33,500 bases of DNA from Candidatus Omnitrophota bacterium (lineage in GTDB: Bacteria; Ratteibacteria; UBA8468; B48-G9; JAFGKM01): contig JAMWCJ010000011.1 in the NCBI GenBank assembly GCA_023818645.1, forward strand, positions 1-33,500. The letters are read 5' to 3'. Both the position numbers and the translations under genes were made by a program. Positions 17,641 through 27,667 of this stretch are shown in pieces. The notes beneath the pieces are model-generated. The model was given only the letters and a program-made list of their open reading frames with translations. It was not told where the DNA came from and made no database searches. The stretch's first letter is position 1. Each line of letters begins with the position of its first letter.

Positions 17641-18767
17641 ATCCAACCAGTATATTTTGCAAGATATTTACAATACTCTATGAAATTTTCAAATGATATA
17701 TCTGGTGGAACTCCATGGTCACAGGAGGGAATATAACCACCATCTCTAAATAAAAATGGTATAATTCTATCCATTTCTTCCTTTAAAATATTCCCCCCTT
17801 TTGCAATTTTTCTTTTATCTATCCCTCCAACATAAGATATATTTTTACCAAATTTTTTTCTAAACTCTATAAGATCATTACCAGCAGCAATTTCAACAGG
17901 GATTGTGCAATTTATTCCACTTTCTATCCATATAGGTATAATCTCTCCAATATAGCCATCTGAATCAATCATAATTATTTCACAACCACTTTTTTTCAAT
18001 ATATCTGACCATTCACTCCAGCATCCCATTAAATACTTTCTTATCATAGAAGGAGAGATCATACTCTTTTCTTTATAAGCCATATCTTCATTTATAATCG
18101 CATAATCAAACTGAATTTTAGAAGTAAGTTTTTTTAAAATATTTGAAACAAATGACTTCCAAAAATTTACCATTTCAAGAACAAAGTCCTCTCTTTCTGC
18201 CATAAATATACATAAATTTTCAAATCCACACCAGTCCCTTAACTGCCAGAAAGGTCCATGGAATGATATTCCAAGAACCCAATCTCTATCTTTTAAAATT
18301 TCTGCTTTTTTATCAAATTCTAAATCAATCCTTTCGGGACTTTCTGGATTATATCTTTTTTTCATATCTTCCCAGTCATTTAAATTTTCAACAGGGAATT
18401 TATGCCATTTCCTTGTCACAAAATCCTTTGCACTTCTTAAATAAGAAAAATCATATCTTTCATCTACCTCAACAATTTCTCCTTTTTGCGTTTGAACAAT
18501 TAAGTGCCCATTTTTCTTTTCTATTATTTTTTCTTCAAATGGAGGATTTAGGAAGAATGAGTAATATAGATTTACTCTTGTTTTTTTTGGTTTTTCTATT
18601 TTAACACCAATTTTTTCGCATATATAATCAAACCAATTCACATTTTCAGGAAGTCCTTCTTTATGCCATCTTTTTAGTGTTGATTCTCTTGGACTTCCTG
18701 GGGAAAAAGGGATTTTATCTGGTTTCCCAAATAAAAGAGTTGTTTTATATCTTTCTCTCTCATTCAT
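17637..18767 (-). CDS. Uroporphyrinogen decarboxylase / methyltransferase (UroD) superfamily protein
   Basis: MNERERYKTTLLFGKPDKIPFSPGSPRESTLKRWHKEGLP; MIDSDGYIGEIIPIWIESGINCTIPVEIAAGND; YIPSCDHGVPPDISFENFIEYCKYL. Confidence 0.88.
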   Translation of the reverse strand: MNERERYKTTLLFGKPDKIPFSPGSPRESTLKRWHKEGLPENVNWFDYICEKIGVKIEKPKKTRVNLYYSFFLNPPFEEKIIEKKNGHLIVQTQKGEIVEVDERYDFSYLRSAKDFVTRKWHKFPVENLNDWEDMKKRYNPESPERIDLEFDKKAEILKDRDWVLGISFHGPFWQLRDWCGFENLCIFMAEREDFVLEMVNFWKSFVSNILKKLTSKIQFDYAIINEDMAYKEKSMISPSMIRKYLMGCWSEWSDILKKSGCEIIMIDSDGYIGEIIPIWIESGINCTIPVEIAAGNDLIEFRKKFGKNISYVGGIDKRKIAKGGNILKEEMDRIIPFLFRDGGYIPSCDHGVPPDISFENFIEYCKYLAKYTGWI

Positions 18768-18819
18768 TTTGGTCTCCTTTATTTTCAGTGTAAAAAATTG
18801 TATAATAAAATTTGGGGGT

Positions 18820-19959
18820 ATGCAAAAAAAGTTAGAATTTTTAGGTAATCTTGGTGTCTTTGAAGCAAGTGATTATTTATATCAAAAAGAAAGATATGCA
18901 TCTTTTATTTATCCTTCTGTATGTGGTAATAGAATTGTAAGACTTTTTAAAGTTCTACTTACAAATAATTGTAAATTTAATTGTCTTTATTGTGCTAATA
19001 GAAGAGATAGGGATTGCCCAAGATATAGTTTTGATGTGTATGAACTTGCAGAAATTTTTTATTCTATGTGGAAGAAGAAAATTGTAAACGGACTTTTTCT
19101 TTCTTCAGGAATAGAGATAGATAATAACCAGACACAGGAGAAAATGATAGATGTTATAAAAATTCTTAGAAAAAAATATAATTACAATGATTACATTCAT
19201 CTTAAAATCTTGCCAGGTGTTGACGAATATTTAATAAAAAAGGGGAAAATTTATGCTGATAGATTATCTTTAAATCTTGAATCGATTAATTCTCTCTATT
19301 TAAAAAAGATATCAAAAGAAAAGGACTTCTCAAAAAATTTATTAAATACTCTTAAAAAACTTTCTGATTTAAATAGAGAAAAACCTTTAAGAAATGGGAT
19401 AACAACACAGATTATTGCAGGTTGTTCAGAAGAGAGTGATAAGGAAATAATGAGTTTTTCTTATTATCTCTATAAAAATTATAATATTTCAAGAGTTTAC
19501 TATAGTGGATTTATTCCTGTTTTAAAAACTCCTTTTGAAAACAAAAAACCCTGTTCTTTACAAAGGCAGATGAGATTGTATCAAGCGGATATTCTTATAA
19601 GAAAATATAAATTTTTACCATCCGAAATCCCATTTGACAAAAAAGGAAATTTATATTTAAATAAAGACCCTAAAAGTTTATGGGCAGAAAAAAATAAAGA
19701 ATTTTTCCCTTTAGAAATTAATAAAGCATCATTTTATCAATTAATAAGAATCCCTGGAATTGGGATAAAAACAGCATTAAAAATTTTGGAAATTAGAAAA
19801 GAAAGTAAAATAAGAACAGAAAACATATTGAAAAAGATAGGAGTAAAACTAAAAAAAGTTTCGCCATACATTTTAATCAATGGCAAAAAAATAAAAGAAA
19901 GTGAAAATGGAAAAATAGAAAGTGAAATTTACTGTACAATTTTTGATGAGGTAATTTAA
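18820..19959 (+). CDS. Radical SAM protein with C-terminal helix-hairpin-helix (putative DNA modification/repair rSAM family)
   Basis: CKFNCLYCANRRDRDCPRY (CxxxCxxC); C-terminal LIRIPGIGIKTALKILEIRK HhH. Start re-set to the ATG at 18820. Confidence 0.85.
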   Translation: MQKKLEFLGNLGVFEASDYLYQKERYASFIYPSVCGNRIVRLFKVLLTNNCKFNCLYCANRRDRDCPRYSFDVYELAEIFYSMWKKKIVNGLFLSSGIEIDNNQTQEKMIDVIKILRKKYNYNDYIHLKILPGVDEYLIKKGKIYADRLSLNLESINSLYLKKISKEKDFSKNLLNTLKKLSDLNREKPLRNGITTQIIAGCSEESDKEIMSFSYYLYKNYNISRVYYSGFIPVLKTPFENKKPCSLQRQMRLYQADILIRKYKFLPSEIPFDKKGNLYLNKDPKSLWAEKNKEFFPLEINKASFYQLIRIPGIGIKTALKILEIRKESKIRTENILKKIGVKLKKVSPYILINGKKIKESENGKIESEIYCTIFDEVI

Positions 19960-19960
19960 A

Positions 19961-20524
19961 ATGGAAAAAAAATTTTACACAACTGGTCAACTTGGGAAAT
20001 TACTTGGAGTAAGTAGAGTTACTGTTTATAAATGGGTAAAAAATAAAAAAATTGAAGGCATTAAATTGCCTGGTAGAAGATGGATAATTTCAAAAGAAGT
20101 AGTTGAAAGATTATTTAAGGGGAAATATTTAGAAGAACTTGAAATTGAAAGAGAGATAAAAATTTTAATTGCTGATGATAATGTTGATATAGCAGATTCA
20201 CTAAAAGAATTTCTTGAAAATAGAAATTTGAATTTTAAAATAATAACTGCTTATAATGGATTTGAAGTTGGGAAATATTTATATTCTTTCAAACCAGATA
20301 TTTTAATTCTTGATATATTTATGCCAGGTCTAAGTGGGTTTGATATTCTTAAGATTATAAAAAAAGATGAGAAATTAAAAGATACTTTTATTATAGTAAT
20401 AACAGGTTATCCAGAAAAAGAAAATATAAAAAGAGTAAAACAGCAGGGTGCTGATTATGTCTTTATAAAACCATTTGATTATAATGAAATAGAAAAAACA
20501 ATAAAAAAATTAATAAAAATCTGA
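19961..20524 (+). CDS. N-terminal excisionase/MerR-type HTH fused to C-terminal response-regulator receiver (REC)
   Basis: FYTTGQLGKLLGVSRVTVYKWVKNKKIEGIKLPGRRWIISKEVVERL then KILIADDNVDIADSLKEFL...DILILDIFMPGLSGFDIL...IVITGYPEK...KPFDYNEIE. Confidence 0.9.
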   Translation: MEKKFYTTGQLGKLLGVSRVTVYKWVKNKKIEGIKLPGRRWIISKEVVERLFKGKYLEELEIEREIKILIADDNVDIADSLKEFLENRNLNFKIITAYNGFEVGKYLYSFKPDILILDIFMPGLSGFDILKIIKKDEKLKDTFIIVITGYPEKENIKRVKQQGADYVFIKPFDYNEIEKTIKKLIKI

Positions 20525-20534
20525 CCTCCTCCCC

Positions 20535-20563
20535 TTTACATAAAAGTAAAATTAAGGTAAAAT
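20535..20563 (+). promoter_or_regulatory. Promoter for the nucleotidyltransferase/GT genes
   Basis: TTTACA (20535-20540) N17 TAAAAT (20558-20563). Confidence 0.6.
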
Positions 20564-20616
20564 AATATATATGTTCCTAAAAAATCTTTTTCAAAAAATC
20601 AAAAAGGAGCAAAAAA

Positions 20617-21675
20617 ATGAAAGCACTTTTACTTTTGGGTGGCTTTGGCACAAGATTACGACCATTTACAATAACTACTCCAAAAGCACTTTTGCCAATT
20701 GTAAATTATCCTTTTATCGCATATCAGTTTGAATTACTTAGAAAATATGGTATAGAAGAAGTTGTTCTTGGAGTTGGGTATAAAGGCGAGGAATTTAAAA
20801 AAGCAATTGAGATTGGGAAAAAAATGGGAATTAAGGTCTATTTATCTTATGAAAAAAAACCCCTTGGAACAGGTGGTGGAATAAAAAATGCTGAAAAGTT
20901 TTTAAAAGGGAAAGAACCATTTTTTGTATTTAATGGAGATGTTCTGGCTGATTTTAATCTTGAAAAGATTTTAAATTTTCATAAAGAAAAAAATGCATAT
21001 ATAACGATAGGAATGGTAAAGATTTCAGACCCTTCATCTTATGGTTTAATTTTAACTGATGACGAGATGAGAATAATAAAATTTATTGAAAAACCAAAAA
21101 AAGAAGAGATTATTACTGATACAATAAATGCGGGTCTCTATGTTTTTCAGCCAGAAGTTCTTGAGGAAATTCCGAAAAATAATGAAGTTTCTATTGAAAG
21201 GGAGACCTTTCCAAAGATTCTTCAAGAAGGGAAAGAGATGTTTGGATATATTCATTATGGTTACTGGCTTGATGTAGGCACAATTGAGAAATTTAAAAAA
21301 GGGAATTTTGATTTAATTGATGGGAAAATTGAACTTCTTTATAAAAAATCAGAAGAGAATTTAGATAAGAAAGACAATGTTTTGATAGGAAACAATGTAG
21401 TTATTGAAGGGAAACTTATTGCAGATGAAAATGTTATAATAGGAGAAAATTCAAAATTTAAAGGGAAAGTAATTATAGGGAAAAAATCGTTTATTGGTAA
21501 AAATTGTACAATTGAAAATTCAATCATTTTTGAAAATGTATTTATAGGAGATGAATGCTTTATTGAAAATTCTATTATTGGAAACTCTGTAATCCTGAAG
21601 AATAACTGTGAAGTTAAAAATTCAGCGCTTGGTGACAATTCTTTTATAAATCAATTTTCTAAAATCTCTAATTAA
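20617..21675 (+). CDS. Sugar-nucleotidyltransferase (NDP-sugar pyrophosphorylase) with hexapeptide-repeat C-terminus
   Basis: MKALLLLGGFGTRLRPFTITTPKALLPIVNYPFIAYQ; FNGDVLADFNLEKIL; C-terminal left-handed beta-helix-like repeats. Confidence 0.94.
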   Translation: MKALLLLGGFGTRLRPFTITTPKALLPIVNYPFIAYQFELLRKYGIEEVVLGVGYKGEEFKKAIEIGKKMGIKVYLSYEKKPLGTGGGIKNAEKFLKGKEPFFVFNGDVLADFNLEKILNFHKEKNAYITIGMVKISDPSSYGLILTDDEMRIIKFIEKPKKEEIITDTINAGLYVFQPEVLEEIPKNNEVSIERETFPKILQEGKEMFGYIHYGYWLDVGTIEKFKKGNFDLIDGKIELLYKKSEENLDKKDNVLIGNNVVIEGKLIADENVIIGENSKFKGKVIIGKKSFIGKNCTIENSIIFENVFIGDECFIENSIIGNSVILKNNCEVKNSALGDNSFINQFSKISN

Positions 21676-21676
21676 A

Positions 21677-23923
21677 ATGGAAATAGTATCAAAAACAAGG
21701 TTTTTCAAACCAACTGAATATAGTATATATAAACCAAAGATTTGTTTTCTTTCAACTTATATACCAAAACCATGTGGAATTGCAACTTTTACAAATGATT
21801 TATTAAAACATATAGATAATTACAATATTCTAATACCTTCAAAAGTTATCGCTTTAAATGGGAAAGGCGATTTTTATAATTATCCTGCAGAAGTTATTAA
21901 AACTATTAATATTGAAGATATAGAGGAATATATAGAAGCGAGCGAATTTCTTAATAATTCAGATATTGAAATTGTGGGAATACAGCATGAATTTGGTATT
22001 TTTGGAGGAGAATATGGAGAATACCTTCTTGAATTCCTTGACAATATAAAAAAACCGTGTGTAACAACTTTTCATACTGTTCTTCCAAACCCACCTCAGA
22101 AAATGAGGGAAATTGTTAGAAGAATATCTGAAAAGAGTTCCTACATTGTTGTTATGACAAATTTAGGGAAAACTTTATTAAATGAGTATTATGGAATTCC
22201 AAAAAGAAAGATTGAATTGATTTATCATGGAGTTCCATTTTTTTATTTGAGACCTACTAATTATCTTAAAGAAAAATTAAATTTAAATGATAAAATTGTT
22301 ATTTCAACTTTTGGACTTTTAAGTAGAGGGAAAGGTATTGAATATGTTATATATTCACTCCCTAAGATTTTAAATGAATTCCCAAATGTAGTTTATTTAG
22401 TAATAGGTGCTACACATCCAAACATAGTAAAACAGGAAGGCGAAAGTTATAGAGAGTTTTTGATTAACGAGTGTGAAAGATTGAATGTTATTGATAATGT
22501 GAAATTTATAAATAAATTCTTATCTCTTGAAGAACTACTTGATTACCTTGGAGCAACAGATATCTATATAACCCCATATTTAAATCCTTCTCAAATTACA
22601 AGTGGGACCTTATCTTATGCACTCGGATGTGGAAAAGCATGTATCTCAACCCCTTATCTTTATGCAAAGGATATTTTTGAAAATGGTAAAAGAGGGATAA
22701 TTGTGAATTTCAGAGATCCTGAAAACATAAGTGATGCAGTTATTTATCTCCTAAAAAATCCAGAAAAAAAGAAACAAATTGAAAGAGAAGCATATAAACT
22801 TGGACAAAAAATGACATGGGAAAAAGTTGCTTGGGAGTATTTAACTTTATTTTCAAGAGTTAGTTCCAGTAGAGGGGAGAGTGTTTCTATTTACTTTGAG
22901 GATAGATTGCTACCTATAAAACTTACACATCTTGAAACACTTACAGACGATGTTGGTATAATACAGCATGCAAAGTTTTCTATGGCTGATAGAAAGACAG
23001 GATATACAACGGATGACAATGCAAGAGCGCTTGTTGTTGTAACAAAACATTATAATATGTGCATTGACCAGAAAAGTTTAAACCTTATAAACACATACTT
23101 GAGTTTTATTTATTATATGCAAAAGTCAAACGGAAGATTTCATAATTTACTTGGATACGATAGAAATTTTCTTGATACAGATGGAGGAGATGATTGTTTT
23201 GGAAGATGTATATGGGCAATAGGATATCTTCTTTCAAGCGATTTTGTTTATGAAAATATTAAAGGTGCAGCAAAACATATTTTTGATTTAGCATTACCTC
23301 AAATTGAAAATATAAACTCACTTAGAGGGATAGCAAATTGTCTTGTAGGTATATATTATTACACGAAAATTGAAAATAATGAAAGAATTAAAGAATTAGC
23401 AAAAAAACTTGCTGAAAGAATGGTTGAGAATTATCAAAATTCAAGTGAAACTAATTGGAATTGGTTTGAAAATGTTATAACATATGAAAATGCAAAATTA
23501 CCATCTGGTTTATTTTATGCTTATGAAATACTAAAAGATAAAAAATATCTTGAGATTGGGATTGAAGCACTCAATTTTTTGATTGACTTAACAATTATTG
23601 AAAACAGATTTATTCCTATAGGAAATAATGGATGGTATGTAAAAGGAGGGAAAAGAGCATATTATGACCAGCAGCCAATTGAAGCAGCCTGTATGATAGA
23701 GGCGTTGAAAATGGCAGAAAAACTTACAAAAGATGAAAAATATGGGAATTTATCTTTGATCGTTTTTGACTGGTTTCTTGGGAGAAATACAAAAGGAGAA
23801 ATGATGTATGACCCTGTAACAGGTGGTTGTTACGATGGACTTACAAAATCAGGACCAAATAGAAATCAGGGAGCAGAATCAACTATTTCTTATTTACTTG
23901 CTCGACTTGAAATAGAACAATAA
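21677..23923 (+). CDS. GT4-family glycosyltransferase fused to a C-terminal (alpha/alpha)-barrel-like domain
   Basis: STYIPKPCGIATFTNDLLKHI, IVVMTNLGKTLL, STFGLLSRGKGIEYVIYSLPKIL, GCGKACISTPYLYAKDIF; then about 350 aa HLETLTDDVGIIQHAKFSMADRKTGYTTDDNARALVVVTKHY... Confidence 0.85.
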   Translation: MEIVSKTRFFKPTEYSIYKPKICFLSTYIPKPCGIATFTNDLLKHIDNYNILIPSKVIALNGKGDFYNYPAEVIKTINIEDIEEYIEASEFLNNSDIEIVGIQHEFGIFGGEYGEYLLEFLDNIKKPCVTTFHTVLPNPPQKMREIVRRISEKSSYIVVMTNLGKTLLNEYYGIPKRKIELIYHGVPFFYLRPTNYLKEKLNLNDKIVISTFGLLSRGKGIEYVIYSLPKILNEFPNVVYLVIGATHPNIVKQEGESYREFLINECERLNVIDNVKFINKFLSLEELLDYLGATDIYITPYLNPSQITSGTLSYALGCGKACISTPYLYAKDIFENGKRGIIVNFRDPENISDAVIYLLKNPEKKKQIEREAYKLGQKMTWEKVAWEYLTLFSRVSSSRGESVSIYFEDRLLPIKLTHLETLTDDVGIIQHAKFSMADRKTGYTTDDNARALVVVTKHYNMCIDQKSLNLINTYLSFIYYMQKSNGRFHNLLGYDRNFLDTDGGDDCFGRCIWAIGYLLSSDFVYENIKGAAKHIFDLALPQIENINSLRGIANCLVGIYYYTKIENNERIKELAKKLAERMVENYQNSSETNWNWFENVITYENAKLPSGLFYAYEILKDKKYLEIGIEALNFLIDLTIIENRFIPIGNNGWYVKGGKRAYYDQQPIEAACMIEALKMAEKLTKDEKYGNLSLIVFDWFLGRNTKGEMMYDPVTGGCYDGLTKSGPNRNQGAESTISYLLARLEIEQ

Positions 23924-25120
23924 ATGGCAAAAATTATTACTTTTGGCTGTAAAGTCAATCAATATGAGAGTCAACTTATAAAAGAAAATATAGAAAAGGA
24001 TGAAAATTTTAAATCTAATGATATTGTTATTTTAAACTCGTGTTGTGTGACCGAAAAAGCAGAAAAAGAAGTAGAAAAAAAGATAAGAGAATTATTAAAC
24101 CAGAGAAAAAAAATATATTTAACAGGATGTATTGCTGAAAAAAATGGTAAATTTAAAGAAATTGGAAATATAAAGATTGTAGAAAAAAGTTTTTTCTTTA
24201 AATATAAAGATAAAATTGAGTATTTCAATAGACATACACGTGCTTTTGTAAAAATAGAGGATGGATGTGAAAATTTCTGTACATATTGTATTATTCCTTT
24301 TATAAGAGGGAGAGTTAAAAGTAGAAGTGAAAAAGAAATTATTGAAGAAATAAAACAACTTGTAGAAAATGGATATAAAGAAATAGTCTTAACTGGTGTT
24401 AATCTTGGTTGTTATGGGAAAGATACTGGTGAAAGTTTAATTTCTTTAATAGAAAAGATTCAGGAAATTGAAGAAATAAAAAGAATAAGATTAAGTTCAA
24501 TTGAAGTTTATTATATAAATGAACCTTTTATTAATTCACTTAAAAATATAAAAAAGTTCTGTCCGCATTTTCATATGCCACTTCAAAGTGGTTCAGATAA
24601 AATTTTAAGTTTAATGGGGAGAAGATATAGTTTTAATGAATATTATGAAAAAATTGAAAAGATAAAAGAAAAAATTGAAAAAGTAACTTTTACAACAGAT
24701 ATTATGGTTGGTTTCCCTGGTGAAAAAGATGATGATTTTGAAAAGTCGTGTATTGCTATTGATAAAATAAAATTCTTAAAAGTTCATATTTTCCCATATT
24801 CTGAAAGAAAGATTACTTCTGCAGTAAGTTTACCAGATAAAGTTGACGAAAAAACAAAAAAAGAAAGATTAAAAAAAATTTTAAAAATATCAGAAATTTC
24901 AAGAAAAAAAGTTATGGAAGAATTTATTGGTAAAAGATTGGATGTTTTATTTGAAAAAAAGATAGACCACTTCTGGAAGGGATATTCAGAAAATTATATA
25001 CCTGTTATAGTAAATTCAGAGAGAAATTTAAAAAATGAAATTGTTTCTGTAATACCTCAAAAGATTTACAAAGGGTTTCTTTTAAGCAAAATTTTAAATC
25101 AAAAAAGGAGCAAAGTATGA
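23924..25120 (+). CDS. mtaB: tRNA t6A37 methylthiotransferase (MiaB/MtaB family radical SAM)
   Basis: TFGCKVNQYESQ, NSCCVTEKAEKEV, ENFCTYCIIPFIRGRVKSR, HMPLQSGSDKILSLMGRRYS. Confidence 0.93.
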   Translation: MAKIITFGCKVNQYESQLIKENIEKDENFKSNDIVILNSCCVTEKAEKEVEKKIRELLNQRKKIYLTGCIAEKNGKFKEIGNIKIVEKSFFFKYKDKIEYFNRHTRAFVKIEDGCENFCTYCIIPFIRGRVKSRSEKEIIEEIKQLVENGYKEIVLTGVNLGCYGKDTGESLISLIEKIQEIEEIKRIRLSSIEVYYINEPFINSLKNIKKFCPHFHMPLQSGSDKILSLMGRRYSFNEYYEKIEKIKEKIEKVTFTTDIMVGFPGEKDDDFEKSCIAIDKIKFLKVHIFPYSERKITSAVSLPDKVDEKTKKERLKKILKISEISRKKVMEEFIGKRLDVLFEKKIDHFWKGYSENYIPVIVNSERNLKNEIVSVIPQKIYKGFLLSKILNQKRSKV

Positions 25121-25290
25121 AACCAGTATCTCTAATTTTTGGTTTTTTATTATTGATAGGTGGGATTTTTTTAACATTTAGACCAAAAGTTACATATGAA
25201 AAAGAATCTGCTTCTGATATTATTGCAGTTGTAGGAATAATTTTAATGATAGCAGGAATTGTTTTATTGCTTTCTCCCTTTTTAAAATAA
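25117..25290 (+). CDS. Small two-TM membrane protein (57 aa, absent from the ORF list)
   Basis: Manual translation: MKPVSLIFGFLLLIGGIFLTFRPKVTYEKESASDIIAVVGIILMIAGIVLLLSPFLK*; ATGA overlap with mtaB; AAAGGAGC SD. Confidence 0.75.
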   Translation: MKPVSLIFGFLLLIGGIFLTFRPKVTYEKESASDIIAVVGIILMIAGIVLLLSPFLK

Positions 25291-25866
25291 CTAAATAGAC
25301 CTTGAAGGTGAAATTAAATTGAGCGCTTCTGTTCTTGTTCTTAAATCCCTCAGAAAAATCCCTCTCATAGCACTTGTTACTATTTTTGTTCCAGGTTTTT
25401 TTATCCCTCTCATTATCATACACATATGTTCTGCTTCAACTATAGCCATTGCTCCCTGAGGTGTTAAGACATTCATAATTATATCAACTATTTGATTTGT
25501 CATTCTCTCTTGCAATTGTGGTCTTTTTGAAAGGACATCTATAAGACGCGCAATCTTACTTATACCAACGACATTATTACCATCTGGTAAATAGGCAACA
25601 TGCGCTTTCCCGAAAAAAGGTAAAAAATGATGTTCGCATATTGAATAGAAATTTATATCTTTAATTAGAACAAGTTCATTATAATCTTCCTTAAAAACTT
25701 TTCCAAGTACTTTTTCGGGATCAACATCTATTCCACTAAAAATCTCTGCATACATTTTTGCAACCCTCTTTGGTGTATCTTTAAGTTTTTTCTTATTTAT
25801 ATTTTCACCCAATGCTTCTATTATCAGTTCCATCCCCTTCTCTATTTTCATTATGTCCATTTTCAT
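25291..25866 (-). CDS. folE: GTP cyclohydrolase I
   Basis: DTPKRVAKMYAEIFSG, YSICEHHFLPFFGKAHVAYLP, RPQLQERMTNQI, EAEHMCMIMRGIKKPGTKIVTSAMRG. Confidence 0.97.
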   Translation of the reverse strand: MKMDIMKIEKGMELIIEALGENINKKKLKDTPKRVAKMYAEIFSGIDVDPEKVLGKVFKEDYNELVLIKDINFYSICEHHFLPFFGKAHVAYLPDGNNVVGISKIARLIDVLSKRPQLQERMTNQIVDIIMNVLTPQGAMAIVEAEHMCMIMRGIKKPGTKIVTSAMRGIFLRDLRTRTEALNLISPSRSI

Positions 25867-27667
25867 CTCCTTTTTTTATTCCAAGAATTTTATCTATTTC
25901 TTCTGATGTCAATGTCTCTTTCTCTAAAAGTTCCTTAACAAGAAGGTCAAGTTTATCCCTGTTTTTAATTATTATTTCTTTTGCTTTTTTTTCTGCTTCT
26001 TCAAGAATCATTTTAATTTCTTTATCAATTTCTCTTGAAGTTTCCTCACTGAATTCTCTCTGTTGAATAAGGTCTCTCCCAAGAAATACTGTGTCATGCT
26101 GTCTAAAACTTACAGGACCTAAATTTTCACTCATCCCCCATTCACAAACCATCTTTTTTGCAATTTCAGTCGCAATCCTTAAATCATTTTCACTACCTGT
26201 AAACTTCTTACCAAAGACAATTTCTTCTGTCGCTCTACCTGCAAGAAGTGCAGCAAGGGAATTTTTGTAATATATATCACTTTCAAGAAATCTATCTTTA
26301 TCAGGAAGTATATGAGTTATTCCAAGCGCCTGTCCTCTCGGGATTATTGTAACTTTGTGGACAGGATATACTTCTGGCAAACTTTTTTGAACAAGAGTAT
26401 GGCCTGCCTCATGATATGCAATAATTTTTTTCTCGTCTTCACTTACATATAAACTTTTCCTCTCAACACCCATTAAAACTTTATCTTTTGCTTCTTCAAA
26501 ATCAACCATATCAATCTTTTCTTTTCCCTTTCTCGCTGCAAGAAGTGCTGCCTCATTAACGATATTTGCAAGATCTGCTCCTGAAAGTCCTGGAGTTGCT
26601 CTTGCAATTAAGGACAGATCAACCGTTTCAGCAAGTGGTTTATTTTTTGTATGAACTTTTAATATCTTTTCTCTTGCTTTAATATCAGGGAGAGTAACAA
26701 CAACTGTTCTATCAAATCTTCCAGGCCTTGTTAAAGCAGGATCTAAAACATCGGGTCTATTTGTTGCAGCCATAACAATTATTCCTTCGTCTGTTTGAAA
26801 ACCATCCATCTCTACAAGTAGTTGGTTTAATGTTTGTTCTCTTTCATCATGTCCACCACCAAGTCCTGCAAATCTTTGTCTTCCAACAGCATCAATCTCA
26901 TCAATAAAGACAATACATGGTGCAAGTCGTTTTGCCTGTCTAAATAAATCCCTTACTCTGGCTGCTCCAACACCCACAAACATCTCAACAAAATCAGAAC
27001 CACTCATACCTAAAAATGGGACTCCTGCTTCTCCTGCAACTGCTTTTGCAAGAAGGGTTTTACCTGTCCCCGGAGGCCCAATTAAAAGAACTCCTTTTGG
27101 AATTTTACCACCAAGTTTTTGAAATTTCTTAGGATTTTTTAAGAATTCAATTATTTCTTTTAACTCCTCTTTCGCTTCTTCACATCCAGCCACATCTTCA
27201 AAAGTAATTCTATTTTTAGGGTTTGGAATGATTGGTGTACTTCTTGCAAACGACATAACCCTATTTCTTTCAAGGTTTGCCTGTCTAATGACTATCCAGA
27301 AAATTAAGAAAAAAATCAAAGCAGGAACAATATAAGGAACTAATTCAAAAATCCAATTACCTGGTTCATATCTAAAAGAAACATTGTTTTCAATTAAAAT
27401 TTTATTTAAGTCGGGATCTTCTCCAATGAAAGTATAAAAAGACCTTCCATCCTTTAATTTACCATAAATTATATTTTTTCTTATACTTAATACTCCTTCA
27501 ATATTTCCCTTTTTAACTTCGTTGATAAAATCACTATAAATTAAATTTATTTTTTTGTTTTCAAATTGGGAAAATTTTAAAAGTCCAATAATAAAAATCC
27601 CTATCAAAATCCATAATAAGAAACCTTTTAAAAAATTCAAATTATTCTTTTTTTCCTTTTCTTCCAT
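25805..27667 (-). CDS. ftsH: ATP-dependent zinc metalloprotease FtsH
   Basis: Walker [35 protein letters not shown], zinc site [10 protein letters not shown]. Confidence 0.98.
   Translation of the reverse strand: MEEKEKKNNLNFLKGFLLWILIGIFIIGLLKFSQFENKKINLIYSDFINEVKKGNIEGVLSIRKNIIYGKLKDGRSFYTFIGEDPDLNKILIENNVSFRYEPGNWIFELVPYIVPALIFFLIFWIVIRQANLERNRVMSFARSTPIIPNPKNRITFEDVAGCEEAKEELKEIIEFLKNPKKFQKLGGKIPKGVLLIGPPGTGKTLLAKAVAGEAGVPFLGMSGSDFVEMFVGVGAARVRDLFRQAKRLAPCIVFIDEIDAVGRQRFAGLGGGHDEREQTLNQLLVEMDGFQTDEGIIVMAATNRPDVLDPALTRPGRFDRTVVVTLPDIKAREKILKVHTKNKPLAETVDLSLIARATPGLSGADLANIVNEAALLAARKGKEKIDMVDFEEAKDKVLMGVERKSLYVSEDEKKIIAYHEAGHTLVQKSLPEVYPVHKVTIIPRGQALGITHILPDKDRFLESDIYYKNSLAALLAGRATEEIVFGKKFTGSENDLRIATEIAKKMVCEWGMSENLGPVSFRQHDTVFLGRDLIQQREFSEETSREIDKEIKMILEEAEKKAKEIIIKNRDKLDLLVKELLEKETLTSEEIDKILGIKKGDENGHNENREGDGTDNRSIG

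Noticed and set aside
18263-18604. 113-aa plus-strand ORF
   Set aside because: Antisense to the UroD homolog; no homology signal or SD.
21052-21638. Minus-strand ORFs 21052-21255 and 21339-21638
   Set aside because: Antisense to the hexapeptide nucleotidyltransferase; periodicity reflects the mirrored beta-helix repeats.
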